DNA of 64,000 bases. Source: Mycolicibacter sp. MU0102. GTDB lineage: Bacteria > Actinomycetota > Actinomycetes > Mycobacteriales > Mycobacteriaceae. Position 1 is the first letter of the stretch; each line of letters begins with the position of its first letter. The position numbers and the translations under genes are program-made. The DNA lies in the NCBI RefSeq assembly GCF_963378105.1, contig NZ_OY726398.1, positions 1 through 64,000 of the forward strand, in the 5' to 3' direction. Shown here one piece after another: positions 38,831-46,407 of the stretch. The notes beneath the pieces were generated by a model. The model was not told where the DNA came from. It did no database searches and saw only the letters and a list, made by a program, of their open reading frames with translations.

Positions 38831-39612
38831 CGGCTCAAAAGCCCGTGGCCCTGATAGTGGGCGGCGCATCCGGTATCGGGTTGGCCACCGCGCACGCCCT
38901 GGTCGCGCGCGGCGACCACGTGGTGATCGCCGACGTCAACGAGGACGCCGCGCGTGCCCGGGCCGCCGAACTGGGCGACAAAGCCACCGCCGTCGTCGCG
39001 GACGTGACCGACGAAGCCAGTGTCGCAGCGGCATTCGCGATCGCCCGCGAAGCCGGAGCCGTCCGCACGGTGGTCAGTTGCGCCGGCCTGTCGATCATCG
39101 GCCCGATCGCCGACATCGAGCTGTCCGGTTGGCAGACCACCATCGATGTCTGCCTCACCGGCACCATGCTGGTGATCAAACATGCGGCCCGCAATCTCGA
39201 GGACGGCGGCAGCGTGGTCGCCATCTCCTCGCTCAACGGGCGTCAGCCCGGCACCACCATGGCCGCGTACTGCAGCGCCAAGGCCGGAGTGCTGATGCTG
39301 GTCCAGGTGGCCGCACTGGAGCTGGGTCCCCGCGGCATCCGGGTCAACGCGGTCTCCCCCGGCCTGGTGGACACTCCCCTGGTCGCCGGCCTGGCTATGG
39401 TGCCCGGGCTCACCGACGAGTACATCGAAAACACTCCGCTCGGGCGCTCCGGCATCCCCGACGACATCGCGCAGACCGTGGAGTTCTTGACCTCGCAGCG
39501 CGCCGGCTGGATCACCGGATCGGTCTTCGACGTCAACGGCGGCGCGCATCTGAAGCGCTATCCCGACGTGCTCGGCAAAGTACAAGCGTTAGCCACCGGA
39601 TTCGAAGGATGA
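38827..39612 (+). CDS. Short-chain dehydrogenase/reductase
   Basis: A 261-residue classical SDR with the cofactor motif VGGASGIGLA (about residues 12-21), DVNED at the end of strand beta-2 (NAD preference suggested by Asp), SCAG, and the catalytic Ser/Tyr/Lys in AISSLNGRQPGTTMAAYCSAK (key residues S, Y, K), then SPGLVDTPL. GTG 38827 overlaps the ligase stop. An in-frame ATG-like start at 38767 lies inside the ligase gene and is rejected. It probably oxidises an alcohol in the operon pathway. Confidence 0.88.
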   Translation: MTAQKPVALIVGGASGIGLATAHALVARGDHVVIADVNEDAARARAAELGDKATAVVADVTDEASVAAAFAIAREAGAVRTVVSCAGLSIIGPIADIELSGWQTTIDVCLTGTMLVIKHAARNLEDGGSVVAISSLNGRQPGTTMAAYCSAKAGVLMLVQVAALELGPRGIRVNAVSPGLVDTPLVAGLAMVPGLTDEYIENTPLGRSGIPDDIAQTVEFLTSQRAGWITGSVFDVNGGAHLKRYPDVLGKVQALATGFEG

Positions 39613-39616
39613 AGCG

Positions 39617-40642
39617 ATGCGCAGTGTCGTAATCGATGGGCCCGGATCGATCCGAGTCGACACCCGCCCCGACCCCGAGCTGCCCGGAGCCGACGGTGCC
39701 GTGGTCGAGGTGACCGCGACCGCGATCTGCGGTTCCGATCTGCACTTCTACGAGGGCGACTACCCGTTCGGCGATCCCGTTCCGCTGGGGCACGAGGCGA
39801 TCGGGACGGTTGTCGACGTCGGCTCGCAGGTGAACTCCGTTCGGGTCGGTGACCGGGTCATGGTGTCCTCGGTCGCGGGCTGCGGGCACTGCGCCGGGTG
39901 CGGCACCCTCGACCCGATTCGGTGCCATTCGGGCCCGCAGATCTTCGGAGCAGGCCTGCTGGGGGGTGCGCAGTCGGAACTGCTTGCCGTGCCGGGCGCC
40001 GACTTTCAGCTCGCCCGGATCCCCGAGGGAATTCTTGACGCCGAAGCTCTCTTGCTCACCGACAACCTCGCCACCGGCTGGGCCGCTGCGCTGCGCGCCG
40101 ATATCCCGGTCGGCGGCACGGTTGCGGTCATCGGGCTGGGAGCGGTCGGCCTGTGCGCGGCACGCAGTGCGCTGTTCCTCGGCGCAGCAACGGTTCTCGG
40201 CATCGACCCGGTGCGTGAGCGTCGGGACCGGGCGGCGCTGATGGGCGTGACACCGGCGGAGCCGTCGACCACGGCCGCGGCCATGGAACTCAGCGATGGA
40301 CGCGGTGTGGATGCGGTGATCGACGCCGTCGGCTCGGACACCACCATGTCCGACGCGCTGACCGCGGTGCGGGCCGGCGGGACGGTGTCGGTGGTCGGCG
40401 TGCATGACTTGCAGCCCTTCCCGTTCCCAGCGTTGCCGGCACTGCTGCGCAGTGTCACCCTGCGAATGACCACCGCACCGGTGCAACAGACGTGGCCGCA
40501 GCTGGTGCCGCTGCTGCAATCCGGGCGACTGTCGGTGGACGGGATCTTCACCACGGAGATGGCGTTGGACGACGCCGCCGACGCCTATCGCGCCGTGGCG
40601 GCCCGATCCGGAGACGTGGTGAAGGTACTGCTCACGCCATAG
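39617..40642 (+). CDS. Zinc-dependent alcohol dehydrogenase (MDR family)
   Basis: A 341-residue medium-chain dehydrogenase. The catalytic zinc ligands lie in ICGSD and GHEAIG, and the structural zinc site is CGHCAGC-x7-C. The Rossmann motif VIGLGAVGLCA is followed by Asp in GIDPV, suggesting NAD. ATG 39617 has GAAGGA upstream and follows the SDR by 4 bp. It presumably oxidises a hydroxyl to aldehyde or ketone, either to feed the monooxygenase or to process the hydroxy product; the direction is not visible. Confidence 0.9.
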   Translation: MRSVVIDGPGSIRVDTRPDPELPGADGAVVEVTATAICGSDLHFYEGDYPFGDPVPLGHEAIGTVVDVGSQVNSVRVGDRVMVSSVAGCGHCAGCGTLDPIRCHSGPQIFGAGLLGGAQSELLAVPGADFQLARIPEGILDAEALLLTDNLATGWAAALRADIPVGGTVAVIGLGAVGLCAARSALFLGAATVLGIDPVRERRDRAALMGVTPAEPSTTAAAMELSDGRGVDAVIDAVGSDTTMSDALTAVRAGGTVSVVGVHDLQPFPFPALPALLRSVTLRMTTAPVQQTWPQLVPLLQSGRLSVDGIFTTEMALDDAADAYRAVAARSGDVVKVLLTP

Positions 40643-40676
40643 CCTGAAGCGACGCCGGGGGACGAGAGGATGTCAG

Positions 40677-41747
40677 ATGGTTAAGCGGATCGTCGTCTGG
40701 GGCACCGGGTTTGTCGGCAAGTTGGTCATCCCCGAGATCGTCAGACACCCGCTGTTCGAGCTCGTCGGCGTCGGCGTCAGCGACCCGGCCAAGGTGGGGC
40801 GCGACGTCGGAGAGATCTGCGGGATCGCGCCCGTCGGCGTCACCGCCACCGACGATGTCGACGCTTTGATCGCCCTGGCGCCCGACGCATTGGTGCACTA
40901 CGGCCCGACCGCCGCGCACGCGGGCGACAACATCGCGTTGATGTCGCGGTTCCTACGTGCCGGGATCGACGTCTGCTCGACCGCGATGACCCCGTGGGTA
41001 TGGCCCGGCCTCAAGCTCAATCCGCCGGACCTGCTGGCGCCGATCACCCAAGCGTGCGAAGACGGCGGAGCATCGTGCTTCACCACCGGCATTGACCCCG
41101 GTTTCGCCAACGACCTGTTCCCGATGACCCTGATGGGGGTCTGCGCCGAGGTGCGCAAGGTGCGGGCCTCCGAGTTGTTGGACTACACCAACTACACCGG
41201 TGACTACGAGAACGAGATGGGGATCGGCCGTGACCCCGACTTCCAGCCCGTGCTCAAGATCCCCGAGGTACTGATCTTCGCCTGGGGTGGCACCGTGCCG
41301 ATGATCGCGCATGCCGCCGGGATCGAGCTTGACGAGATCACCACCACCTGGGACACCTGGGTGACTCCGAACGAACGCGCGACCGCCAAGGGTGTGATCG
41401 CCGCGGGCCAGGTCGCGGCGGTGCGGTTCACCATCAACGGCATCTACCGCGGCGAGACCCGGATCCAACTCGAACACGTCAACCGGATTGGTCGAGACGC
41501 CGCACCGGACTGGCCGGCGGGCACCCAAGACGACGTCTATCGCGTTGATATCGAAGGGACGCCGAGCATTTCGCAGGAGACGGCGTTCCACTTCAGCGAT
41601 GGATCGGGTCGCGACGCGGCGACGGCCGGCTGCCTGGCCACCGGGATGCGCGCACTGAATGCGGTGCCGGCGGTCAATGATCTTCCGCCGGGCTGGGTCA
41701 CGGCACTGGACCTGCCGCTGATCCCGGGAGCGGGCACCATCCGCTGA
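40677..41747 (+). CDS. Dihydrodipicolinate-reductase-like NAD(P)-binding protein
   Basis: A 356-residue protein with an N-terminal Rossmann fold (VVWGTGFVGKLV) like that of dihydrodipicolinate reductase and a longer C-terminal domain with GIDPGFANDLFP and ELLDYTNYTGDYENEMGIG. Such proteins are frequent in mycobacterial catabolic clusters, usually annotated dihydrodipicolinate reductase-like or amine dehydrogenase-like, with no firm function. True lysine-biosynthetic DapB is much shorter (about 250 residues). ATG 40677 follows GAGAGGA. It ends the plus-strand operon, 12 bp from the convergent pirin gene. Confidence 0.78.
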   Translation: MVKRIVVWGTGFVGKLVIPEIVRHPLFELVGVGVSDPAKVGRDVGEICGIAPVGVTATDDVDALIALAPDALVHYGPTAAHAGDNIALMSRFLRAGIDVCSTAMTPWVWPGLKLNPPDLLAPITQACEDGGASCFTTGIDPGFANDLFPMTLMGVCAEVRKVRASELLDYTNYTGDYENEMGIGRDPDFQPVLKIPEVLIFAWGGTVPMIAHAAGIELDEITTTWDTWVTPNERATAKGVIAAGQVAAVRFTINGIYRGETRIQLEHVNRIGRDAAPDWPAGTQDDVYRVDIEGTPSISQETAFHFSDGSGRDAATAGCLATGMRALNAVPAVNDLPPGWVTALDLPLIPGAGTIR

Positions 41748-41759
41748 GAGCGGGAGCCG

Positions 41760-42734
41760 CTACCGGCTGCGGGGCCGTCGCGGCCGTAGCCGCAGCGGCG
41801 GCATCGGTGGGGCCGGCAGCCGTTGCAGGCGGCCCTGATAGCCGCTGACGTGTCCGAACTGCTCGTCGCCGTCTTGCCAGCGGCGGCGAAACTCAACGAT
41901 CTCGTCGTGGCTGCGACCGATGAAGTTCCACCACAGCACCAACTCCTCGCGAAACGGCGCCCCGCCCAGCACCAGGATGCGGGCGGGGGAGTCGCCGGTG
42001 TTGCGCAGCGGCAGCACCGCGCGACCGGGGCCTTGATAGCCGAGCTCACCGAAACCCAGGCCCGTGCCGCCCAGGCTGACCGCGCCCTGGTCGCACAGCA
42101 CGCCGTGCTCGAACGCGGGATCGACGTCGAGTGCCAGCTCGGTGCGCGGATCCAGGTCGAGCTGGGCGCCCAGCAGCGGAGTGAAGGTCGCGACGGGGGA
42201 GCGGTACCCCGCGAGTTCGCCGAGGAATACCAGCGCCGAGGCGCCGGGTAGCGAAACCCGTTCGGGCGCAAAATGGTTGAGGCCGCGCTCACTGTGGCGG
42301 GCAGTGTCGGGCAGGGCGATCCAGAGCTGTACGCCTCGCAGGACCGGAGCCGCCTGCGGGTCGATCGAGACCTCGGAGTGGCAGATGCCCGCGCCGGCCG
42401 TCATCAGGTTCAACTCACCGGGGCGCACCAGCGCGTGCGCGCCGCCGCTGTCGCGGTGCTCGACTCGCCCACTGAACAGCCAGGTCGCCGTCTGTAGCCC
42501 GGTGTGTGGGTGTGGGGGCACGTCCATGCCGCCGTCGGCGACGCCGTGAGGTCCGTAGTGGTCGACGAAGCACCAGGCACCGATCAGTGAGCGGTCGCGC
42601 TGCGGCAAGGTGCGCCGGACTCCGATGGCACGCGCTCCGCCCAGCGGCACCTCGCGGGGATGCAGTACCTCGATGTGATCTTCTGGCGTTGCTGCACAGG
42701 CGAATTCAGTCGAAGTGGCCTCCAGGTTGCTCAA
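41760..42734 (-). CDS. Pirin-family cupin protein
   Basis: A 324-residue two-domain cupin. The pirin metal-site motif is clear: histidines in PPHPHTGLQT, then GRVEHRDSGG and the His/Glu pair in AGICHSEVS. Bacterial pirins are iron-binding proteins, with reported quercetinase or redox-regulatory roles; which applies is unknown. The TTG start at 42734 is supported by GGAGG 7 nt upstream on the reverse strand and gives MSNLEATSTE. It lies between the accessory operon and whiB5. Confidence 0.88.
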   Translation of the reverse strand: MSNLEATSTEFACAATPEDHIEVLHPREVPLGGARAIGVRRTLPQRDRSLIGAWCFVDHYGPHGVADGGMDVPPHPHTGLQTATWLFSGRVEHRDSGGAHALVRPGELNLMTAGAGICHSEVSIDPQAAPVLRGVQLWIALPDTARHSERGLNHFAPERVSLPGASALVFLGELAGYRSPVATFTPLLGAQLDLDPRTELALDVDPAFEHGVLCDQGAVSLGGTGLGFGELGYQGPGRAVLPLRNTGDSPARILVLGGAPFREELVLWWNFIGRSHDEIVEFRRRWQDGDEQFGHVSGYQGRLQRLPAPPMPPLRLRPRRPRSR

Positions 42735-42804
42735 CTGTCCACCTCCGCGCCGTGCGCCATGCCGCTGTGGCGATCCTACCGACTGATGCCGTGGACGGGC
42801 GTGG

Positions 42805-43221
42805 TCACGCCGCTGACCGAGGGCCGAGCTGCCCGGAGGGCAGGTGAAAAACCGCCGCGGTCACCGGCAGCTGGTCGCGTTCGTGGTTGGTCAGCAGCGT
42901 CTGGTTGTCGGGCAGCTCGCGGGTGTTGATCTCGCCGGCGGCGATGGCGCGCAACAGCGCGTGGGCCCGGGCGAGTTCGGCCCGTTTGCGGTACTGGCCG
43001 CCCGGGAGCTTCACGCCGGCCCACACGCCGTACTCCTCGCCGCGTTCCACGGCGAGCGCCGCGCACCGGCGTTGCTGTGCGAGCGGGCAGCGTCGCAGGC
43101 ACTGCAACCGCGCCTCGGTGGAGGACTGTTCGTAGGCCCGGGCCTTCGCGGCCCCGTCGGCGCCGTCGGCGTCGGCGTAGCCGAACCAGAGTTCGGGGTT
43201 TGCGGAGCAGGGGGGTGCCAT
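42805..43221 (-). CDS. whiB5: WhiB-family iron-sulfur transcriptional regulator, WhiB5-like
   Basis: A 138-residue WhiB-family protein. Cysteines at about 5, 41, 45 and 53 form a C...C-x3-C-x7-C array instead of the usual C-x2-C-x5-C, a spacing I associate with WhiB5. The downstream turn is YGVWAGVKLPGG (G[VI]W motif) followed by a basic stretch QYRKRAEL. It is expected to bind a [4Fe-4S] cluster and act with SigA. ATG 43221 has AGGAGGA upstream; the open frame further upstream is unsupported. It is divergent from the XRE regulator, as Rv0022c is from Rv0023. Confidence 0.85.
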   Translation of the reverse strand: MAPPCSANPELWFGYADADGADGAAKARAYEQSSTEARLQCLRRCPLAQQRRCAALAVERGEEYGVWAGVKLPGGQYRKRAELARAHALLRAIAAGEINTRELPDNQTLLTNHERDQLPVTAAVFHLPSGQLGPRSAA

Positions 43222-43265
43222 CGGAAGGTCCTCCTCGCTAACAGATCGGATTACGTAGATGGAAA

Positions 43266-43283
43266 CGTATACGATCGGATACG
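43266..43283. promoter_or_regulatory. Inverted repeat in the whiB5 promoter region
   Basis: CGTAT-N8-ATACG lies 45-62 bp upstream of the whiB5 start, overlapping a reverse-strand -10-like TACGTT. The whole 43222-43370 gap is unusually A+T-rich and also contains the palindrome ACATATATGT at 43309-43318. It may bind the XRE regulator or WhiB5 itself. Confidence 0.4.
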
Positions 43284-43341
43284 GCGAACGCAACAGAAGT
43301 TGATAAAAACATATATGTAAGTAGTGAAGGCCCAGGCTGTG

Positions 43342-43347
43342 TACTAT
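43342..43347 (+). promoter_or_regulatory. -10 element before a leaderless micro-ORF
   Basis: TACTAT lies 6 nt before ATG 43354. That is the spacing from a mycobacterial -10 to the transcription start, so the mRNA probably begins at this ATG and not at a ribosome-binding site for the regulator gene. Confidence 0.5.
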
Positions 43348-43353
43348 CCGTCC

Positions 43354-43374
43354 ATGGCCGGGGCGCAACGATGA
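43354..43374 (+). CDS. Six-codon leaderless upstream ORF
   Basis: The reading MAGAQR-stop begins at the predicted transcription start. Its TGA overlaps the ATG of the following XRE regulator in ATGA. The regulator start has no convincing ribosome-binding site, so the micro-ORF may deliver ribosomes by termination-reinitiation. It is predicted only from the geometry. Confidence 0.4.
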   Translation: MAGAQR

Positions 43375-44141
43375 GCCGCGAAGCGGCAGGCGCGGCCATT
43401 CGGGCCCTGCGGGAGGCGCGCGACTGGTCGCTTGCCGACCTGGCCGCGGCCACCGGGGTCAGCATCATGGGATTGAGCTACCTTGAGCGTGGCGCCCGCA
43501 AGCCGCACAAAGGCACAGTTCAGAAGGTTGAAAATGGGCTCGGCCTGCCGCCGGGCACCTACTCTCGGCTCCTGGTGGCCGACGACGCCGACGCCGAACT
43601 AGCCCAGTTGCTCTCCGCGGCCGGGCCCCAGGCGCCCGCCGCGCGTCCCGCCGGAGCCATCGTCGTCGACCGGCACAGCGACACCGAAGTGCTGGAGGGA
43701 TATGCCGAGGCGCAGCTCGATGCGCTGCGATCGGTGATTGCGAGACTGCCCTCGGAAGCATCAGACGAATACGAGACGTATATTCTTTCCGTGATCACGC
43801 AGTGCGTGAAGGCGGAGATGCTCGCGGCCAGTTCGTGGCGGGTGGCGGTGAACGCGGGCGCCGATCACGCTGCCCGACTGATGGCGCACCTGCAGGCCCT
43901 GGAGGCTACCCGCACTGACCTGCTGCAACGGATGCCCGGCAGTTTGACCGCCCGCTTCGACCGAGCATGTGCGCAGTCGTCGCTGCCCGAACCGGTGATA
44001 GCGGCGTTGATCGGCGTCGGCACCGAGGAGATGTGGGACATCCGCAACCGGGGCGTGATCCCGCCCGGCGCACTGACCCGAGTCCGTGCTTTCGCCGACG
44101 GATCCGTGGACGCGACAGATGGTGGCGACGAAGGGGGATAA
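43371..44141 (+). CDS. XRE-family transcriptional regulator (Rv0023-like)
   Basis: A 256-residue protein with an N-terminal helix-turn-helix (about residues 6-62; SLADLAAATGVSIMGLSYLERG region, key residues L-A-A-T-G-V-S) and a longer helical C-terminal part of unknown role. Near the C-terminus a second small region, VIAALIGVGTEEMWDIRNRG, looks like another helix-turn-helix. The length and position match Rv0023. It is divergent from whiB5 and 2 bp upstream of the NlpC/P60 gene, so it may regulate the 43-49 kb cassette. Confidence 0.85.
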   Translation: MSREAAGAAIRALREARDWSLADLAAATGVSIMGLSYLERGARKPHKGTVQKVENGLGLPPGTYSRLLVADDADAELAQLLSAAGPQAPAARPAGAIVVDRHSDTEVLEGYAEAQLDALRSVIARLPSEASDEYETYILSVITQCVKAEMLAASSWRVAVNAGADHAARLMAHLQALEATRTDLLQRMPGSLTARFDRACAQSSLPEPVIAALIGVGTEEMWDIRNRGVIPPGALTRVRAFADGSVDATDGGDEGG

Positions 44142-44143
44142 CA

Positions 44144-44977
44144 GTGAGCAACGGTGAGTTGGAGCTACTGACGCGTGCCAATGAGCTGTTCGCGGGCAAT
44201 CCACGGCCCGCGTCGCTGGAGTCCGGCCTGGATCACTACGCCGAGTTGTTGCAGCGCAACGCCAACGCCGACACCGGCGCCGGGCATGATCGGTACCGGA
44301 TGGCGGTGCTGGCCCAGCGAGATCTGTTGCTGGCCAACGCGCGTACCGATGCGCTGGCGACCACGGTGCTGGCCGCCGTGGTCGCCGACCACGCTCGGGC
44401 GCGCCAGCAGACCGACGGTGTTGTCTCCGCCGCTCGCGCCGACTCGGCGGCCGCCCCGAGCACGCCGTTGGCGCATCGCGAGGCGATGCGCCGGCGGGTG
44501 GCGCGGCTGCGCGCCCAGCACGCCCACGTGGTGTCGGCGCAGCATCGCGCGCGGGCCCACCGTGCGAGGCTGCGTCGGTTGCAATACCGGGGAGCGCGGC
44601 GCGGGCCCGTGGGCGTGCAGCGGTTGCGGCTGCCCGACACTCGGGGCGGGCTGGCGGTCCGCGCCGCCTTGTCGCGGCTCGGCAGACCCTATGTCTGGGG
44701 TGCGACCGGCCCCGACCGATTCGATTGCTCGGGGCTGACTCAGTGGGCATACCACCAGGCCGGCGTGCCACTGTCGCGCACCACCTACACGCAGATCTAC
44801 GAAGGAATCCCGGTGCCGCGCTCCCAGATTCGGCCCGGCGACCTGGTCTTCCCCAGCACCGGGCATGTTCAGCTGGCGATCGGTGGGAACCGGGTGATCG
44901 AAGCCCCGCACGCCGGCGCAACCGTGCAGATCAGCCCGCTGGGCGCACATGTGGCGATCCGGCGTCCGGTGCCGTGA
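44144..44977 (+). CDS. NlpC/P60 peptidoglycan endopeptidase-like protein (Rv0024-like)
   Basis: A 277-residue protein with a C-terminal NlpC/P60 domain: catalytic Cys in DRFDCSGLTQWAY, His in GHVQLAIGG and a third polar residue near EAPHAGATV. The preceding part is helical and Arg/Ala-rich. No signal peptide or membrane helix is visible, so how it reaches peptidoglycan is unclear; type VII secretion is a possibility given the neighbours. GTG 44144 follows AAGGGGG. The open frame upstream lies inside the regulator gene. Confidence 0.87.
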   Translation: MSNGELELLTRANELFAGNPRPASLESGLDHYAELLQRNANADTGAGHDRYRMAVLAQRDLLLANARTDALATTVLAAVVADHARARQQTDGVVSAARADSAAAPSTPLAHREAMRRRVARLRAQHAHVVSAQHRARAHRARLRRLQYRGARRGPVGVQRLRLPDTRGGLAVRAALSRLGRPYVWGATGPDRFDCSGLTQWAYHQAGVPLSRTTYTQIYEGIPVPRSQIRPGDLVFPSTGHVQLAIGGNRVIEAPHAGATVQISPLGAHVAIRRPVP

Positions 44978-45010
44978 TCGCCAGGCGTCCCCACCGGGTT
45001 CTCGGGTGAA

Positions 45011-45039
45011 TTGTCGGCATCGGTGGGCCTGGGTACAGT
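45011..45039 (+). promoter_or_regulatory. SigA-type promoter before the 45.1-47.0 kb gene set
   Basis: TTGTCG (45011-45016) and TACAGT (45034-45039) are 17 bp apart. Transcription would start near 45047, at or next to the ATG of a 16-codon upstream ORF. This is among the best promoter matches in the window. Confidence 0.55.
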
Positions 45040-45047
45040 CACCGGCC

Positions 45048-45098
45048 ATGAAGCGGTCAGCTCCCGAGCGTCGGCCCACCGCAGCGATGTTGGGTTGA
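45048..45098 (+). CDS. Sixteen-codon leaderless upstream ORF
   Basis: MKRSAPERRPTAAMLG-stop, starting 8 nt after a -10 element. Its TGA is part of TGAGGAG, which runs directly into the ATG of the next gene with no spacing. A normal ribosome-binding role for GGAG is sterically poor, so translational coupling from this small ORF is plausible. It is rich in Arg and Pro; no family is recognised. Confidence 0.4.
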   Translation: MKRSAPERRPTAAMLG

Positions 45099-45102
45099 GG
45101 AG

Positions 45103-46392
45103 ATGGCAACCCGCGACGACGTGCTAGATGCGATCGACCGCATCGAACGGGCCGGCGGTGCGGGTGAGGCGACACGCGTGGCCCAGGCGGCTCTGACCCT
45201 GCCGCTGCCACCCGCGGGCTACGACAGCGTTCTAAGCCGCCTGGTCTCGACCGGTGATCAACAGCAGGGCCGGGCGGCGCAATCGATGAAGCTGGCCGAA
45301 GCGGCTCTGGCGCAGCAACTGTCGACGGCAGCGGAATTCGACCGGCAGATCATCGAAGCGCTGCGCCACGCACACAAGACCACGCTGGCGGGCCGACGCC
45401 GCCTCGACGACCTCGAGGCCGAGATTGCCGGCGCTGCCGGGTCCTGGGACCTGAGCACCGCCGCGGGGGCGCGCGAATTCCAGAGGTTCTTGGTCGACAG
45501 GCTCTGGCAGATCATCCAGGTGGTCGAAGAGACCAATGACGACGACGTCTCCAAGGAGGCGCTCGCCACCGCGTTGACGGGGCTGTACCTCCGCGCGCCA
45601 TCGGATCGCCAGCAGCCGCCGCCCGCCGCGGACGGCCAGACGCCCGAGGTGGACCCGGATGCTGAGCCATATCCGGACGTACTGTCCGATGACCAGCCTG
45701 AGATGGATGACCAGGAGGCACCGCAACGGCTGCCGCAGTTGGCGACGCCGATGTTCCCCGGCATGGGTACCGACGGCCCGGGCTTCGGTGCCATGCCGGC
45801 GGCTATGCCCTCCGGATTTCCGATGAACGGACCGCCTCCTGGATGGGGCGGTGACGACATGCCCGCCGAGGATGACGACCGGTCAGAGGAGGCGACTGAG
45901 GCCCATGCTCTCGAAGGCGCCGACGCCGACGGCGATACGTCGGAGCAGGAGTCGGGGGAGCGTGGGCCGGTCACTGTGCGGCTGCCCGACGGTGAGACCA
46001 GGACTGTGGCCAACCCACAACTGGGTGCGGCGATGCAGGCCGTCGCCGATGGACAGTCGGTCGTGGAGGCATTCCGCGGCCAAGGCATCCACGTCCCGCC
46101 GCCTGGAACACCGGTGGCGGCGGCGGTCGACGTGGCCAGCCTGCGTCCCGGCGACATCGGCGTGTTCACCGACCGCCATGCCCTCGCTGTCGGCGCCGGC
46201 AAGGCGCTACTCGACGGGCAGGTGCACCTGGCGGAGAACCTGCGCGGCCCCGGATTCCTGGGTTGGCAGCATCCGCCGGCCCTGGCCCAGGAGCCCGCAC
46301 CGCCCGCCGAACCGGTCGCGACCAGGCCGGCGAGGGCGCTCGGTGGCCTTATGCGCTTGAAAAAGGCGGCTCCAACCGTCATCGTCGATTAG
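45103..46392 (+). CDS. ESX-associated protein with EspK-like C-terminal domain (Rv0025/Rv0026 position)
   Basis: A 429-residue protein. An N-terminal helical domain (about 1-170, DUF4226-like) is followed by an acidic, Pro/Met/Gly-rich linker (about 170-290). The C-terminal domain contains VTVRLPDGETRTV, IHVPPPGTPVAA, LRPGDIGVFTDRHALAVG and GPGFLGWQHPP. That C-terminal pattern resembles the end of ESX-1-associated EspK as I remember it. There is no signal peptide or membrane helix. It leads a short operon with a WXG100/EspC-like protein, so I infer a type VII secretion substrate or chaperone. Confidence 0.65.
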   Translation: MATRDDVLDAIDRIERAGGAGEATRVAQAALTLPLPPAGYDSVLSRLVSTGDQQQGRAAQSMKLAEAALAQQLSTAAEFDRQIIEALRHAHKTTLAGRRRLDDLEAEIAGAAGSWDLSTAAGAREFQRFLVDRLWQIIQVVEETNDDDVSKEALATALTGLYLRAPSDRQQPPPAADGQTPEVDPDAEPYPDVLSDDQPEMDDQEAPQRLPQLATPMFPGMGTDGPGFGAMPAAMPSGFPMNGPPPGWGGDDMPAEDDDRSEEATEAHALEGADADGDTSEQESGERGPVTVRLPDGETRTVANPQLGAAMQAVADGQSVVEAFRGQGIHVPPPGTPVAAAVDVASLRPGDIGVFTDRHALAVGAGKALLDGQVHLAENLRGPGFLGWQHPPALAQEPAPPAEPVATRPARALGGLMRLKKAAPTVIVD

Positions 46393-46407
46393 CCAGGAAG
46401 GTGGAAC

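Noticed and set aside
24431..42740. An integrative element with tRNA-Leu as attachment site
   Set aside because: No integrase, no transposase and no second copy of the tRNA 3' end was seen at the far border.
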